From Tubiluchus corallicola (lineage: Eukaryota; Priapulida; Priapulimorpha; Priapulimorphida; Tubiluchidae), in assembly GCA_030141605.1 (NCBI GenBank), contig JAQGDQ010000084.1:357001-421000 (forward strand): a stretch of 64,000 bases of DNA. The letters are read 5' to 3'. The notes beneath the pieces were generated by a model. That model had not been told where the DNA came from and ran no database searches. It was given only the letters and a program-made list of their open reading frames with translations. Positions 11,641-62,895 of the stretch are shown here, piece after piece. How positions within the stretch are numbered: position 1 is the first letter of the stretch; each line of letters opens with the position of its first letter. Made by a program: the position numbers and the translations under genes.

Positions 11641-13689
11641 CTCAATGTGTACCATTAAGGCATAGAAAGCTTCGGCGGCTAATAAAAATATTAAGTTTGA
11701 TAAACAAATACTTAAAAATTTATCGTAATACGGTAGTTGGCAGTAGCTATTTTCGTGAAAAACGCATAAAACAAACGTAGAATCGCACAAACAGTCAAAC
11801 ACTCCAGTATTAAATTTATGAGTGCCTGTAAGTCTCTCAACACAGTTTAGCTCAGTATAGCTACATGTTCATCTATCAATCAGTGAAATGAAGGAGCAAA
11901 TTCGTGCTAAAATGGCCATTTAGTCGACATTAGGTTAGTTTTTATATTTTAGGGAGGCCACTACCAAATCTCCAAAAAGGTGGATACACCCGTACCATGT
12001 CTTCAGAAAGGAGACAGCCTTTGTGCATATAAGATCACATAATCACACAAGTTATTGCATTTAAACAATTTTGTATTTTTTTGTGTTTTTTTTTGTTAGT
12101 GTCACTAAGTCATGTGATACTGGTCACACTGCAGTACTGTTGTCAATAGCAACTGCATAAAATTATAATAATTTTAAGTTAGACAGCGGAAACTGGGTGG
12201 TTTAGTGCCTCTCAGTTCCCAAACTTCTTGCCACTTAAAACTTTCAAAATATGTAAAAGGCAGTTCATATATTTTTAGACAGAATTCAAAAATAACTAAT
12301 TGATGTCATTGTTATAGTTAAGAAAGGCGCAAGACAGAGTGCTCAACATCAGAACTGTTGGCTTCCAAAAATAAGTCTGATAGTTTGTGGGTAGCAGCTA
12401 TGTTATAATGTAAAGCTGAAATCACATAATATATATGAAGCCTAATAGTAATAACTATCTGGTTCTTATAAAGCAGTGAAAAGAAACAGAGATTAACAAT
12501 TGTTTACTACGTCTAGTCAGGTACACAATGATAAATAAAAGCAACAAAAGAACGATCATGTAATAACACTAATTTATTTTTAACAGTAGCAAAATAATAG
12601 TTACGAATAGTATAGCTCATTAAAATCGGCAATCTACAGGCGTGTTATATTGTACTATGCAAAATAGTGATAATAATAACAATGAAGCAAATTTACAGTG
12701 CAGCCCATTTTGGTAAGCTATGCGTTTGGCAAAATGATGTGATCTGCATAATATTTAACCAACTAACAATCGACAGCCACTTGCTTGTTAAACCATTAAG
12801 TTTTTAACAAAAACTCTTACAATGTTTGCATTAATTTAAAACAAACTTGGAAGGTCCAAAGTCTCCAATCTGAAGTACTATAGATGTGTATTATAAAATA
12901 GTAAATTCAAAATACGTGACACCATCCAGACCTAAAGATAGGCACTCAGACAAACAGTTAAAAATATTACTGTAGTTTTAATAGTACAATTCTGAAAAGC
13001 CGGCTTATCCAAAAACCAAACAATCAGCAGAAAGGCTTTGTAAATGTCAGTTATTCATAATATCAATAAACAGTTGACAAGAACTAGGATTAATCAATCT
13101 CAGTCACAAACTAATTAATAATCCAAGTCAACTAACTGATCAGCATGTTTATTCAAATTTACCACTTAAAAGTTAGACGGCACAGGTTTTAGTAGGTGCA
13201 AATGAAATACACTTTAAAAAATAGGCTTCTTTAGGCATTTTTGGCATAATATATTAAATGCATTAATAGGCATTTAAACATTTTCTAATATGTTTCGACT
13301 GTCTGAGTTAATACAGTAATAGCGGAGAGAAATCATTTCTGTGTGCATAAGATGCACCATCCACAACATAAATTTAACTGCAGTCTAAGACTAATGTTAC
13401 CAAATCTTACTTTTTGTGTGAAGTTCTAAGAGACTCACTGTTACATTTGCATTGCATAATATGATATAATGAAAATTTCTGATGCAATTATAAATAATTA
13501 CTAAGTACACTTAATCACAGTAAGTAATTAAAATAAATTAAGTAACTGAAATGGTTGTAGAAAAAGTCTTAATAATGGTAAGGATGTTAAAATAACATTT
13601 GCGACTATATTTGTAAAAATGCTGAACTGATACGCTTGCATAAATAAAATGGAGGAAAGGAAAATAAACATTTTTAACCGGAACGCAAG
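11641..13689. other. Intergenic DNA without recognised features
   Basis: AT-rich sequence with short AT runs only. No inverted termini, arrays or protein fragments were recognised. Confidence 0.45.
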
Positions 13690-14129
13690 CAGGGCCAGAT
13701 TTACCAAAATGTATAGTAGGCCATTAGCCAAGGGCCACTGAAACTAATTTGTTGCACAACGTGCCAACGTATTATTTTGTTTCAAATGCAAACCGGGTAT
13801 TTCATCATATAATATATTCAGAACAATAAGGTCCCCTGTACAAGAAGTAGAAGGCTAGGAGTAGTGGGACCCCCGTACAATAAATATAGGGTCCGGAGTA
13901 CGGGGCCTCTGCATTATAGTTTTGTGCTGATTGTGTTGAAGTTTGCATTTCTTACATTATAATATTATGGCAAAATGTAGTATTTGTTGACATTTGGCTG
14001 TTGCAAAAAAATTACAGTAAGAAATATATAATTATATTTTTGCTAATGAAATGTGCCAACATTTGTATAAATTTGGAGACCCATTGATAAGTCTGGCCTA
14101 TGGCCCACAAAGCAGTAAATCTGGCTCTG
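13690..14129. mobile_element. hAT-like MITE with 8-bp target duplication
   Basis: The ends CAGGGCCAGATTTACCA and its complement AGTAAATCTGGCTCTG form terminal inverted repeats. The flanks AACGCAAG (13682-13689) and AAAGCAAG (14130-14137) match at 7 of 8 bases, as expected for hAT insertion. Length is 440 bp, with no transposase. Confidence 0.9.
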
Positions 14130-14201
14130 AAAGCAAGTAACTCTTAATCAACCACGAGACTGCAAATTACCCCCCTCCCAAATTCTCATTATTTTCCTAG
14201 A

Positions 14202-14581
14202 ATAAGCCTTTTCACAGTTTCGTTATCCTCACCCACAGTTACTGTAGGTCAAAGGTTAAGTGTACCACAGCAACGCGTCTTAACTACAACCACGTAAAGT
14301 GATGTGTGTAAACAAAAATCGTCTGCCGCATCAGTTCAGTAACTCCACTTAAGTGGCTTTTACTTAAAAAAGTATTACCTTGTGCATAGAGTGATTTACT
14401 AGCAGGATCTTGTTTGGGAACAAGAAAAATGAACTAGGTAAGGTTCTAGCTAGGTTAAAATGGTTACTATTAATAGCATGGACTGCAAAGTGTTGTCAAA
14501 TGTACACAAACGCGTTGTCTGGTACACTCAACCTTTGACCTCACGATCATCATCAATCGCTGGAAGTGTGAAAGGGTTATT
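14202..14581. mobile_element. MITE, TTTTCACA family
   Basis: Termini ATAAGCCTTTTCACA and GTGTGAAAGGGTTAT are inverted. The interior has TCAAAGGTTAAGTGTACCAC and its reverse near the other end, so the element is largely palindromic. Related copies lie at 48985 and 56097. Confidence 0.8.
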
Positions 14582-15666
14582 TAAATGACATAGATACAGT
14601 CTACATGGTAAGTGGAATCTTCTATTGTGACAAATTGGAATTCTTTATACAAATGCATTACGACAGATGGGGGGAAACAGTTCATCTATGCTAAAGGGAT
14701 TCATTTACTACTTTAATTCCAGAAAATCAAGAAAAACACCGTTCCATGAATGCTAGAAAATTTTGTCTGTAAAACAGAAAAAAACAAAATTGGCATTTTC
14801 TGTGGAAAAACACGCATTACTGAAACAGGAAAGGAAAAAAACAGATTAATGAAATAACAGTTTGATGGCAGACTAGAAGTGCCTACAGGTGCGACTACTA
14901 GCGGCACTTTACAATGTATGTTAGCAAATATAAAAAATAGCAAAAATGGAAGCAACTTTAGTTAATTAAGCTACAAAAACATCTTACCTAAATAATAATT
15001 TAGTAAAAACAATTACACACTTTATAAAAATATTATCGAGTGACAATTAAAAGCACATTTAAAGTTCCCACGTAAGCATGGCCAATGCAATGACTTAACT
15101 ACTTAAAACAAATGACTTAAGTACGCAAAAGTAATTACGTACGGCGACGAACACACAGCCTACTGTGGAGGTAAAAGTGAAATACAGGCCATCAGATCAA
15201 AATTATAATATTTGTAATAGAAAATAAATTAAAGTTTCACAACAGATTTAATAAATTGGCATGCCACTCAAGTATTAAATTACTATTTACATTTTCACAC
15301 GAATAAAATATTTCTTATTAATAATTATAAAACTAGCTAAGACAAAACAAAAGAAAAACTAATCAACCATCGACCACGAATATCAGATCAGCAAGCATAT
15401 CAATGCATGAATAGCTATAGCAAATTACTTGATCTCACGTCACACTATATGAATTGCACAGAATTTGTACCCAAGTAGGAAGTTAATTGCATTCACAGAT
15501 GTATCGCATTAATTAAACACTCTACATCATTTACACTTTCAGAAGATGCCTAAAATTATTCAGCTTTACTTTTTCTTATCACTACACGTTGGACGCCCAG
15601 AAAATCTGGCAAAGCGAGGCAAAAGATTTCTTGTACTTATTACTGGGTCAGAACAAACAGTGAGAA
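14582..15666. other. Intergenic DNA without recognised features
   Basis: AT-rich and unremarkable. The 14713-14955 minus frame is hydrophobic low-complexity sequence without a family signature. Confidence 0.4.
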
Positions 15667-16183
15667 CAGCGGCGGCTCGTGTATAGGCACTGTGGAACTG
15701 CAGCACCCCCTATTTTCACTCAATATTATTGATTATATTCAATATAATGAGTTTTTGCTTAATTCTTTCTTTATACTTGTACGGAACCAAAGCATGTGAC
15801 GGAACTGTGCGGTTATCAGCTCCATCGACATAGTGTTTGGCTGTTGAGCAAATGCGGCCATGCGCACATGTCTAAGATAAGAAGCTGCAAGCTAGGTAGA
15901 GAAAGCACTGTCACTCACATAGTGTCAAACAAGGAGAAAATTATTAATCTTTTTGCACAAAGTCAAACAAGAAGAATGGATTTTGTTTTAAATGAATGGA
16001 CTTAAATTAACTTAATAAATTAATAAAATAGATTAACTTAGCTTGAACTGCAACATTTTAGGCTAGTAGTAAGTAAAAAAATATTTTTTGTTTAAGATTT
16101 TATCAAATTTTCTTTTTATATGTTTATTTTGTTTTACACAATATTAAAACAATGGTAAAAACTTCCGAAGTTGCAGCAGCCGT
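15667..16183. mobile_element. hAT-like element (GGCGGCTCGT family), copy 1
   Basis: It starts CAGCGGCGGCTCGTG and ends near GCAGCAGCCGT. The flanks AGTGAGAA and ACTGAGAA are a 7/8 match, fitting an 8-bp duplication. The interior (CTGCAGCACCCCCTATTTTC, AAGATAAGAAGCT) recurs at 40888-41859. Confidence 0.7.
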
Positions 16184-16372
16184 CACTGAGAAAGGTTCAG
16201 ATTAACATGCAAATATTGCAGTGTAGAAATACCAAGATGTACGCTAGGAAAAGTGGAGTAATGCAAATGTACTATTATTTTTACATTGTTATAACATCAT
16301 AATGCAGAAGTTCGGGTTCATTTTGCACAAGACAATAAGTGCTATTCAAAACGTTCAACAAGGCGATCTTAA

Positions 16373-16984
16373 AACAAAACCGGACCCAACCTTACAGTGA
16401 AGGTCAAAATAATAGACTCTTTATGAAAGAAAACATACTATTTTTTCAAAAATCACTTACATGAAAGAGTTATTATCACACAAACACAATTTCACGTTCG
16501 CGCCACTAATTCTTCGCTGTTACATGCATTTTGCCATTCTCTAGTTAGGCAGGCACTAGGGCTTGCATTTCAGAAACGTTTTGCACAAAAACAGGTGCTA
16601 TACCTTTCAGTTCAGAGATGTTCATTTGTGATGTACTGCACACGCTCAACAGCTCATGTGTGAACACAGCGGTAAATTTGTAATTTGAATTTTTATCTTA
16701 AAACTTGCCGAGTTTTAGTACAACACACGGAATATCTTACAGTAGCAATGCACTTCAATTTTTGCTTTCACAAACACGTGCAACACGTTCGTGGAATATT
16801 TGTGCTTCTGAGAATAATGTTAATTTGTGATGTTATCAATAGTTGAGCTCACCCGCCGTTAATTAAGATTTTAATCTATTATCTAATTATCAAAAACACT
16901 TTTGCAGTATTAATTATGCTAAAATATATACTTTTTATCGGACTTGACAATGGGGTGGTATATGAAAAATCATCCTGTTTTCCT
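16373..16984 (+). mobile_element. TTAA MITE family F, copy 1
   Basis: TTAA lies on both sides (16369-16372 and 16985-16988). The left end is AACAAAACCGGACCC and the right end is CATCCTGTTTTCCT. It matches 47562-48173 almost throughout and, reversed, 55127-55640. Confidence 0.85.
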
Positions 16985-17239
16985 TTAAGAATGTCTTTTA
17001 TAACGTGCAGCATTGCCTCTGTTGATGTCTACAAGTTAACGGCGCACACTCGCAGCAGTTACCATATTACCAATCTCTTACTAAATCACTCTGTACTCAA
17101 CCTCATTTCATTCTGATTTGTATAGCATATTTCTGCATATCACTGTTTCTTCTGGAATATGAACATTTAAAAGAAAATACTGAATACAAAACAAATGGAC
17201 AATAATTTTAGACTTTTTCTGATGATGTATGACATTCAC

Positions 17240-17512
17240 ACTTGCTGACATTACCTGAATCATTACCTGTCATTACCTGAACCTTTACCTGCCATTACCT
17301 GAACCATTACCTGTCATTACCTGAACCTTTACCTGTCATTTCCTGAACTTTTACCTGCTGTTATCTGAACCTTTACCTGTCATTACCTGAACATTTACCT
17401 GCTGTTACCTGAACCTTTACCTGTCATTACCTGAACCTTTATCTGTCTTTGCCCGAACCTTTACCTGTCATTACGTGAACAATTGCCTGTAGTTACCTGA
17501 ACCATTCACTTT
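17240..17512. repeat. 22-bp tandem repeat
   Basis: About twelve imperfect copies of CATTACCTGAACCTTTACCTGT. Each unit is itself built of two 11-bp halves sharing TTACCTG. Confidence 0.9.
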
Positions 17513-17526
17513 CTATTTGATTCATT

Positions 17527-18232
17527 TGTAAAGCCAGCATTTCATGGGGCTCGCGACTTTCACGACTATCCAAAGATTCCTAAGTCCTACGGTCGCTAAA
17601 TAAGCTCCAAAAGTTCTCCAAATAGTCGCAAAACATTTGCCGGTTTTTGCGGCTGTCGCCGAAAGGTCGAAGTTTCATTAAAAAAATTTTGAAACGTTAA
17701 AAGTTTGCCACTGGAGTCGGAAAAGCAACTACCTTGTCAACAGCTACCCAAATTGTCATAAAGTTGTCTGAACATGAACCAAACGTAAGTTGCAATAGTT
17801 ATTCACCAACAATTTCAAAATCTGCAAAAACTTAGAGAACATTCTCAGATACTTTTGATTACGCTGCGACTATTTTTTAATATTTTGGCGATACTTTAAA
17901 GAACCTAGGCTACCCTCGTGAAAATTTAGTAAAATCCTCATGAAACGATTGCAACTTACTCGCACCAATGTCGTACAACATCTGCCTGGTCGCACAAGTC
18001 GCCAAGCATGCACAAACGCGTTCAGAAAATTTCGTGCAACATTCTCACGATTTCTGACAGATAAAAAAATCCAAAATTTGCAAAAAATAGCGATAATCGC
18101 ATGAAATTATTTAGATCTTAACAAGAATGATTCGCGAAACTTGGGCGGGCAAAACACAGTCGCGTGAAGTTTTTAGTGGCTGATGGTCGTCGCACAAAAG
18201 TTGCTGCCCCACGAAACCCCTGGCTTACACAA
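17527..18232. mobile_element. hAT-like element, roughly 700 bp
   Basis: Inverted ends TGTAAAGCCAGCATTTCATG and, on the other strand, GTGTAAGCCAGGGGTTTCGT. The interior is CpG-richer than its surroundings and holds several TCGC/GCGA runs. No transposase frame. Confidence 0.65.
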
Positions 18233-18542
18233 TATGCTCTCTTGATCTCTACTGTCTTGCAATTCTATCCCACAATACATTATTATTCTGATTGTAATTT
18301 CTCACATGATAATTGGACAAAATTAATTTAACACATCCATTCAGCATCAGGTACACACGAAGTCGTCTAGCTTTAACTTGGCGACTTACAAAATAAAGCG
18401 TTGGGCGTATGCGGTGAACGCATAGAACACTTTAACCATTTCATACTAAAACAGTTTTGGCCATAGGAAAACAAGTCCACAATTCTACTGCATTGATAGA
18501 TACATTGTATAGTTGTTGTCTAGCATAATAATAATCAACACC

Positions 18543-18548
18543 ATTTAA
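18543..18548 (-). terminator. Possible KCC poly(A) signal ATTAAA
   Basis: The only canonical or near-canonical hexamer noticed on the minus strand within about 450 nt downstream of the KCC stop. This is weak evidence; the true 3' end could lie further left. Confidence 0.25.
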
Positions 18549-18983
18549 TTTTTAAGACATTTGGTTAGAAAATTCAACAATGCTTAGCAATCATTTGGCA
18601 AGCAGAATCAAAATTCATTGGCATTAATTATATGTGTGTACCTAGCAATAAAACGCTTGAAATTCAATTAATTCGGAGCCTATAGTGAGCAGCATTGGAG
18701 ACCTGATTGTGCATCATGATAAGAAAGTGTGAGTGAGAATAAAAAAATCCTAATTAATAACCAAATTAGAGATCAGTGAATTAGCTAAAACCACAGAAAC
18801 TAATGTCAATATTAATTTCACTGCTGCACAGGCATACAAACAGAAGGCTAGCTAAATTAACTTCAACGAATTACGTTGTAACAGTTTGCTGTGGTCACCG
18901 TAAAATAATTTCTTTGCTTTTCTGCAAGCTAGAACCTGATATACATCCTGAAATTGAAGTGACTAGTCCCCGAGCATGTCCCG

Positions 18984-58374
<39,391 letters not shown>

Positions 58375-58669
58375 CTGAAAACGGAAAGAAATATTATAAA
58401 CTTCAAAACAGAGTTGAGATGGTTAGGTTATTAATTGCGGTCGGTTAACCGGTCAACCATTGCAGATGACGTCATGCATGTAAGAATACAAACTCCTGGC
58501 ACGAATAAGCGGTGCGGTTCAAACCTAGCATCCAACATGGTGGCATCCTCGTATCATACACGAGTGAAAAAACTCTTTGCAATTTACCGTTTAGATGCTT
58601 CTTAGGCAACCAGATTAATAGAAACAATGTTGTAAAATTTTATGCAAGCGGGACATTGCTAACTGCGTA

Positions 58670-58870
58670 CGCACTTAAGTCTTGTTTGGAGTGTACAGTC
58701 TGATACTATGTCAAGGCACTTAACTCTCGCTTGAAGTGTACAGTTTGATACTATTTCACTGACTTAAGTCTTGCTTGGAGTGTACCGTTTGATATTATTT
58801 CATTGTACTTAAATCTTGTTTGAAGTGTACAGTTCAATACTATTTCATTGCACTTAAATCTTGATTGGGT
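58670..58870. repeat. About 45-bp tandem repeat
   Basis: Four to five units with ACTTAAGTCTTGTTTGGAGT and GTACAGTTTGATACTATTTC. Confidence 0.88.
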
Positions 58871-60127
58871 TAACTCAGACAGATTAACCAGACTCCAGTG
58901 TTAATTCGGATGGATTAGGCAGACCATGTTCAGACACTGTACTGCGAGTTGCGACTCAGATGAGATCATTTACTCAGATTACTCAAACAATGTGTTCAAA
59001 CACTTACTCAGGCAGGCTGCACTGCACACACGTAAAGAATTACAGATGGAGGTGCACAGCCATGTCGTCTCATGCGTACTATTTGTCTGAATGGCTCCTG
59101 ACTGGCTCGGTTCGATACTCGCACTGTACACTTTCATCTGGCTGTTTTCCTCGCAGACGGAGGACGTATTCTGGGGTGATTCATTCTAGAGGGATATCTT
59201 TGATAATTATACTACTTCCAATCTCCATACGAAAAACATCTCATTGTGCAAGCCCAGATTACAGTGTGAAAAAGCGTGTAAAATAATCTCCTGCAGAATT
59301 TAAAATGCGAGTCAAGTAGTCGCTTCCATGGGAAGTTGTTTAATGGTTTCCTTGCAAACTCATCAACTAAATGGGTGGCCACCGGTGAGCTCACTGACTA
59401 AAAGCACAACTAGGAGACAATGACAGGAAGCAAACAGCAGTGATGAATGGTGTGACGCTCCTCTAGTCAAGCAGATGTGTTTGCAAAATGCACTCAATTA
59501 TTATCACAACTGTCAAAGGCAAATATGATGTATGGGGCATTTGTGACTCGACAGAATGCAATTTATGATTGGCTGTCACTTTGAATCCAGAATAGAATTG
59601 TAGAAACTCCAGAATAACATTAGCCACTCCGGTACAGTGTAAATGAAATCAGCAGGGTGTTCTTGTACGGATACAAATAATAGCTTGCTGCAAAACTAAG
59701 AATGGTCTAATGTGCGATAGTGACACTGAGTAAGAGAAGATGTCACTATGAGTAGCACAGGAACAGCTTCGGTGTCGTGCTTGGCCAATTTTGAAAAATG
59801 TGATGTTACACTATATCGGAAACCTTGATGAGCACCAATCAAGTTATAACTCCATCAAACCTCTTTTCAGAGATGAACAGCACAATATTTACATAAAAAT
59901 AGACCGGTGATCCACAGCAACTATGGTGTTAGATGATCTGATGTCTGCCAGACATCTGAATGAAAAATCTTGCATAGCTGGCCTTAGCCACAGGATAGAA
60001 AAGTCATTAGAACAGAACGTATATGCTGCTTACAAAATATGGCTTCCCACCAATCTCATTTAATAAAACTAGAAGCTTGTTTGGCATGTTGACTTTTAGA
60101 ACACAACAATAATAAGCATTTACTTGA

Positions 60128-60420
60128 TGACAAGTCAAGTACCTGATGGTAAGTCAAGTACCTGATGGTAAGTCAAGTACTTGGTGGTAAGTCAAGTACC
60201 TGATAGTAAGTCAAGACCCTGGTGGTAAGTCAAGTACCTGATGGTAAGTCAAGTACCTGGTGGTAAGTCAAGTACCTGATGGCAAGTGAAGTACCTGATG
60301 GTAAGTCCAGTACCTGGTGGTAAGCCAAGTACCGATGGTAAGTCAAGTACCTGGTGGTAAGTCAAGTACCTGATGGTAAGTCAAGTACCTGATGATAGGT
60401 CAAATATTTGATGGTAAGGG
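60128..60420. repeat. 19-bp tandem repeat
   Basis: About 15 copies of GTCAAGTACCTGATGGTAA, alternating with a TGGTGG variant. Confidence 0.95.
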
Positions 60421-60976
60421 ACTTACTGCATAATGTGGAATCTGGAAAGAAATGACACAACTTTCTGGTTTTCTGTCGTAGCATTTAACAGAAGAGAAGA
60501 TAATGAAACCAAAAGTACAGTAACGACACACACCTCTGCTGAAACAGATGTTTCTGGGGAGTAAAGGTTATCAAAAGAAAGTATAAAAGACAAGGGGAGG
60601 GGAACAAAGGATTTCCTCCATATAAGCAATTTAGGTATGGTGTTTTGTTCTAAGAAGGTGAGAGTCTAACATTGTCTTGTCAATCATTGCAAACTGGTAA
60701 ATTCGGGAATTGGAAACCAATATTGTTTGGCAAGTACTTCAGCTGAATTCTCGTGCCATAGCTTTCAGGACTTCAATCGTTCCACTTTGAACTATGAACT
60801 ATGAATTTTATTCCACACATCAAAATACATTATTATACACATAAATAAACAATAAATAAAATAATTTGAGTAGTGTGAGGTGAGTGTACGACCATACGGT
60901 CATTAACACACTCACCTTACTTAAATGAAAAAATTAATAAAGTTATGCGTGCTTTTTTAGATGACTCAATGAAAAA

Positions 60977-61260
60977 GGAAACATTAGAAAAACATAATAT
61001 GTAATTACGATTTTGATATGAATATTGAAATAATTTTGAAATAAAGTAAATGATGTAATAATAGCAAGGAAACATAAGAAAAAAATAATATGGAATTACG
61101 ATTTAGATATGAATATTGAAATAATTTTGAAATAAAGTAAATGATGTAATAATAGCAAGGAAACATAAGAAAAACATAATATGGAATTACGATTTTGATA
61201 CGAATATTGAAATAATTTTGAAATAAAGTAAATGATATAATAATAGCAAGGAAACATAAT
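60977..61260. repeat. 91-bp tandem repeat in the LINE 3' UTR
   Basis: Three full units and a partial (starts 60977, 61068, 61159, 61250), each with GGAAACATAAGAAAAACATA and GAAATAATTTTGAAATAAAG. Nearly identical. Confidence 0.95.
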
Positions 61261-61411
61261 ATGTAAAAACGATTTTGATATAGACTGCGATGAATGAATA
61301 ATTCATTTAAATTGATTTATACATTTTACTAATAAAGTAACATTAGTAAAAGAAAAACATTAGTGCAAAAAGACACACGTGCACAAAAAGAGAAAAAAAA
61401 GCTCTAGTTTT

Positions 61412-62893
61412 CTACGCCAATGAATATTTACTAAGTAAAAATATCTTGTATTGTTTGGTAGCTATTTGTAAAGAAGGAGCGGAAATGATTGTATTGGGTA
61501 CACTATTCCACAAAATAACTCCACTGTGCTGTAAGGTATTTAAGCCATACGCTGTGTTAAATCGTGTTTGAAAATAGTGTCCCATACTTGAGGACCTAGT
61601 ATAGTGAGAGTGAACATCTTTGATTAAGGTAAAGTAGTTAGTATATAATTCAGGCAACTGCCGGTTATTATACTTATACATGAATTTAAATAATTCAAGA
61701 TTATAAATATCATCTATTTTCAATAAACTAAGGCGTATGTATGAAGATGTTGCATGGTCTCTGTAATTGGCAAAAGTCATGTATTTAACTATTTTATTCT
61801 GAACTGTTATTAGTGGTTGTAATAAGTATTTTTTTGTTTGCCACCATGACAACACACAGTATTGGAGGTACGGATAGACTAATGCATGGTAGATCATTTT
61901 CAAAACAGGCAAATTAATAAAATGTCTTAATTTTGCAAAAATACCAGCTGTTTTGTTTAGTTTTGTTGCTGTAGAGGATATATGGGTAGACCACTTCATG
62001 TTGTTGTCAATATGCAACCCAAGGTATTTTATACTACTACTTTGTGTTAAAATTATGTCGCCAATTTTGAGTTCGAAAGTGGAAGAGTCTTGTTGTGAAA
62101 GGTTCCTACTGATTAACATATACTTAGTTTTTGTGTAATTGACAGTTAATTTATTTGCTTTCATCCAGTCATCAATCTTTTTTAGTTCGTTGTTAGTGCG
62201 ATGTTGTAAAGTTGAAAGGTTATTAGATGTAAGGAAGAGACTTGTATCATCAGCGAAAAGACGAGTGTTAAAATTAGTAGCAAGAGGAAGATCATTGATA
62301 TAGATCAGGAAAAGCAGCGGCCCAAGAGTTGATCCTTGAGGTACACCACAGTTTATATCTAGCAAATCAGAGCATGTATTGTTAATAGTGGTGAACTGTT
62401 GTCGGTTAGTTAAATAAGATTTAAGGAGTTCCAAGACAGGGCCTCTGATGCCATAAAAATGTAATTTATGTAGTAGAATATCATGCTGGACTGTGTCAAA
62501 AGCTTTAGATAAATCTAAGAATATTGCACAAGTGAAAAGTTTTTTGTCTAAATTTAGAAGCATATTTTCAACAAATTCTGAAGTAGCTAACGAAGTGGAG
62601 TAAGTTTTGCGAAAACCAAACTGAAATTTTGTTAGTATGTTACATGAAGTGAGAAAATTGTTAATGCGATTACAAATAATATTTTCAAAAATTTTTGAAA
62701 CTGGTGACAGTAGAGAAATTGGACGATAATTTGATAGGTTGTTTGGCGAATCATTTTTATAAAGTGGTTTGACTTTAGCTACTTTTAGACAATTAGGAAA
62801 GGTTCCTTCAGAAACTGCCATATTAAACAATCGACAAAGAACTGGGACTATTAAATCAGTTGCTAATTTGTAAAATTTGACCGTAGAATTTAT
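61412..62893 (-). CDS. LINE reverse transcriptase, C-terminal two thirds
   Basis: The frame encodes a non-LTR retrotransposon protein that copies element RNA at nicked chromosomal DNA. In order: LFNMAVSEGTFPNCLKVAKV with KPLYK (finger), NYRPISLLSPVSKIFE, FGFRKTYSTSLA, FLDLSKAFDTVQHDILLHKL (catalytic Asp), GVPQGSTLGPLLFLIYINDL, and FADDTSLF (catalytic Asp pair). Then comes TKTKYMLISR, the thumb KYLGLHIDNNMKW, and a tail with YKYNNRQLP and WNSVP. About 490 codons without stops or frameshifts suggest a fairly young copy. The N-terminal endonuclease is missing, so this copy cannot be autonomous. An ATG-initiated version would begin at 62830, but I extend to the truncation point. Confidence 0.92.
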   Translation of the reverse strand: MNSTVKFYKLATDLIVPVLCRLFNMAVSEGTFPNCLKVAKVKPLYKNDSPNNLSNYRPISLLSPVSKIFENIICNRINNFLTSCNILTKFQFGFRKTYSTSLATSEFVENMLLNLDKKLFTCAIFLDLSKAFDTVQHDILLHKLHFYGIRGPVLELLKSYLTNRQQFTTINNTCSDLLDINCGVPQGSTLGPLLFLIYINDLPLATNFNTRLFADDTSLFLTSNNLSTLQHRTNNELKKIDDWMKANKLTVNYTKTKYMLISRNLSQQDSSTFELKIGDIILTQSSSIKYLGLHIDNNMKWSTHISSTATKLNKTAGIFAKLRHFINLPVLKMIYHALVYPYLQYCVLSWWQTKKYLLQPLITVQNKIVKYMTFANYRDHATSSYIRLSLLKIDDIYNLELFKFMYKYNNRQLPELYTNYFTLIKDVHSHYTRSSSMGHYFQTRFNTAYGLNTLQHSGVILWNSVPNTIISAPSLQIATKQYKIFLLSKYSLA

Positions 62894-62895
62894 AC

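Larger units (their letters stand above)
60790..62895 (-). mobile_element. 5'-truncated Jockey/CR1-group LINE
   Basis: Contains an open reverse transcriptase frame (61412-62893) and a roughly 600-bp 3' UTR. The UTR includes a 91-bp tandem array (60977-61260) and a possible short-repeat end (ATAGTTCATAGTTC on the minus strand near 60790). The coding frame begins abruptly inside the protein at 62893, with a stop just upstream, as in truncated reverse-transcribed copies. The target duplication was not found. Confidence 0.85.

Noticed and set aside
17240-17512. CRISPR-like regular repeats
   Set aside because: Units are contiguous without unique spacers, and the genome is eukaryotic; it is a minisatellite.
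58512-58530. GGTTCAAACC, resembling a tRNA B box
   Set aside because: No A box or cloverleaf could be built around it.
59000-59394. Open minus-strand stretches with plausible splice sites (about 59000-59190 and 59212-59394)
   Set aside because: No recognised homology, and their phases do not join to KCC exon 1; probably chance.
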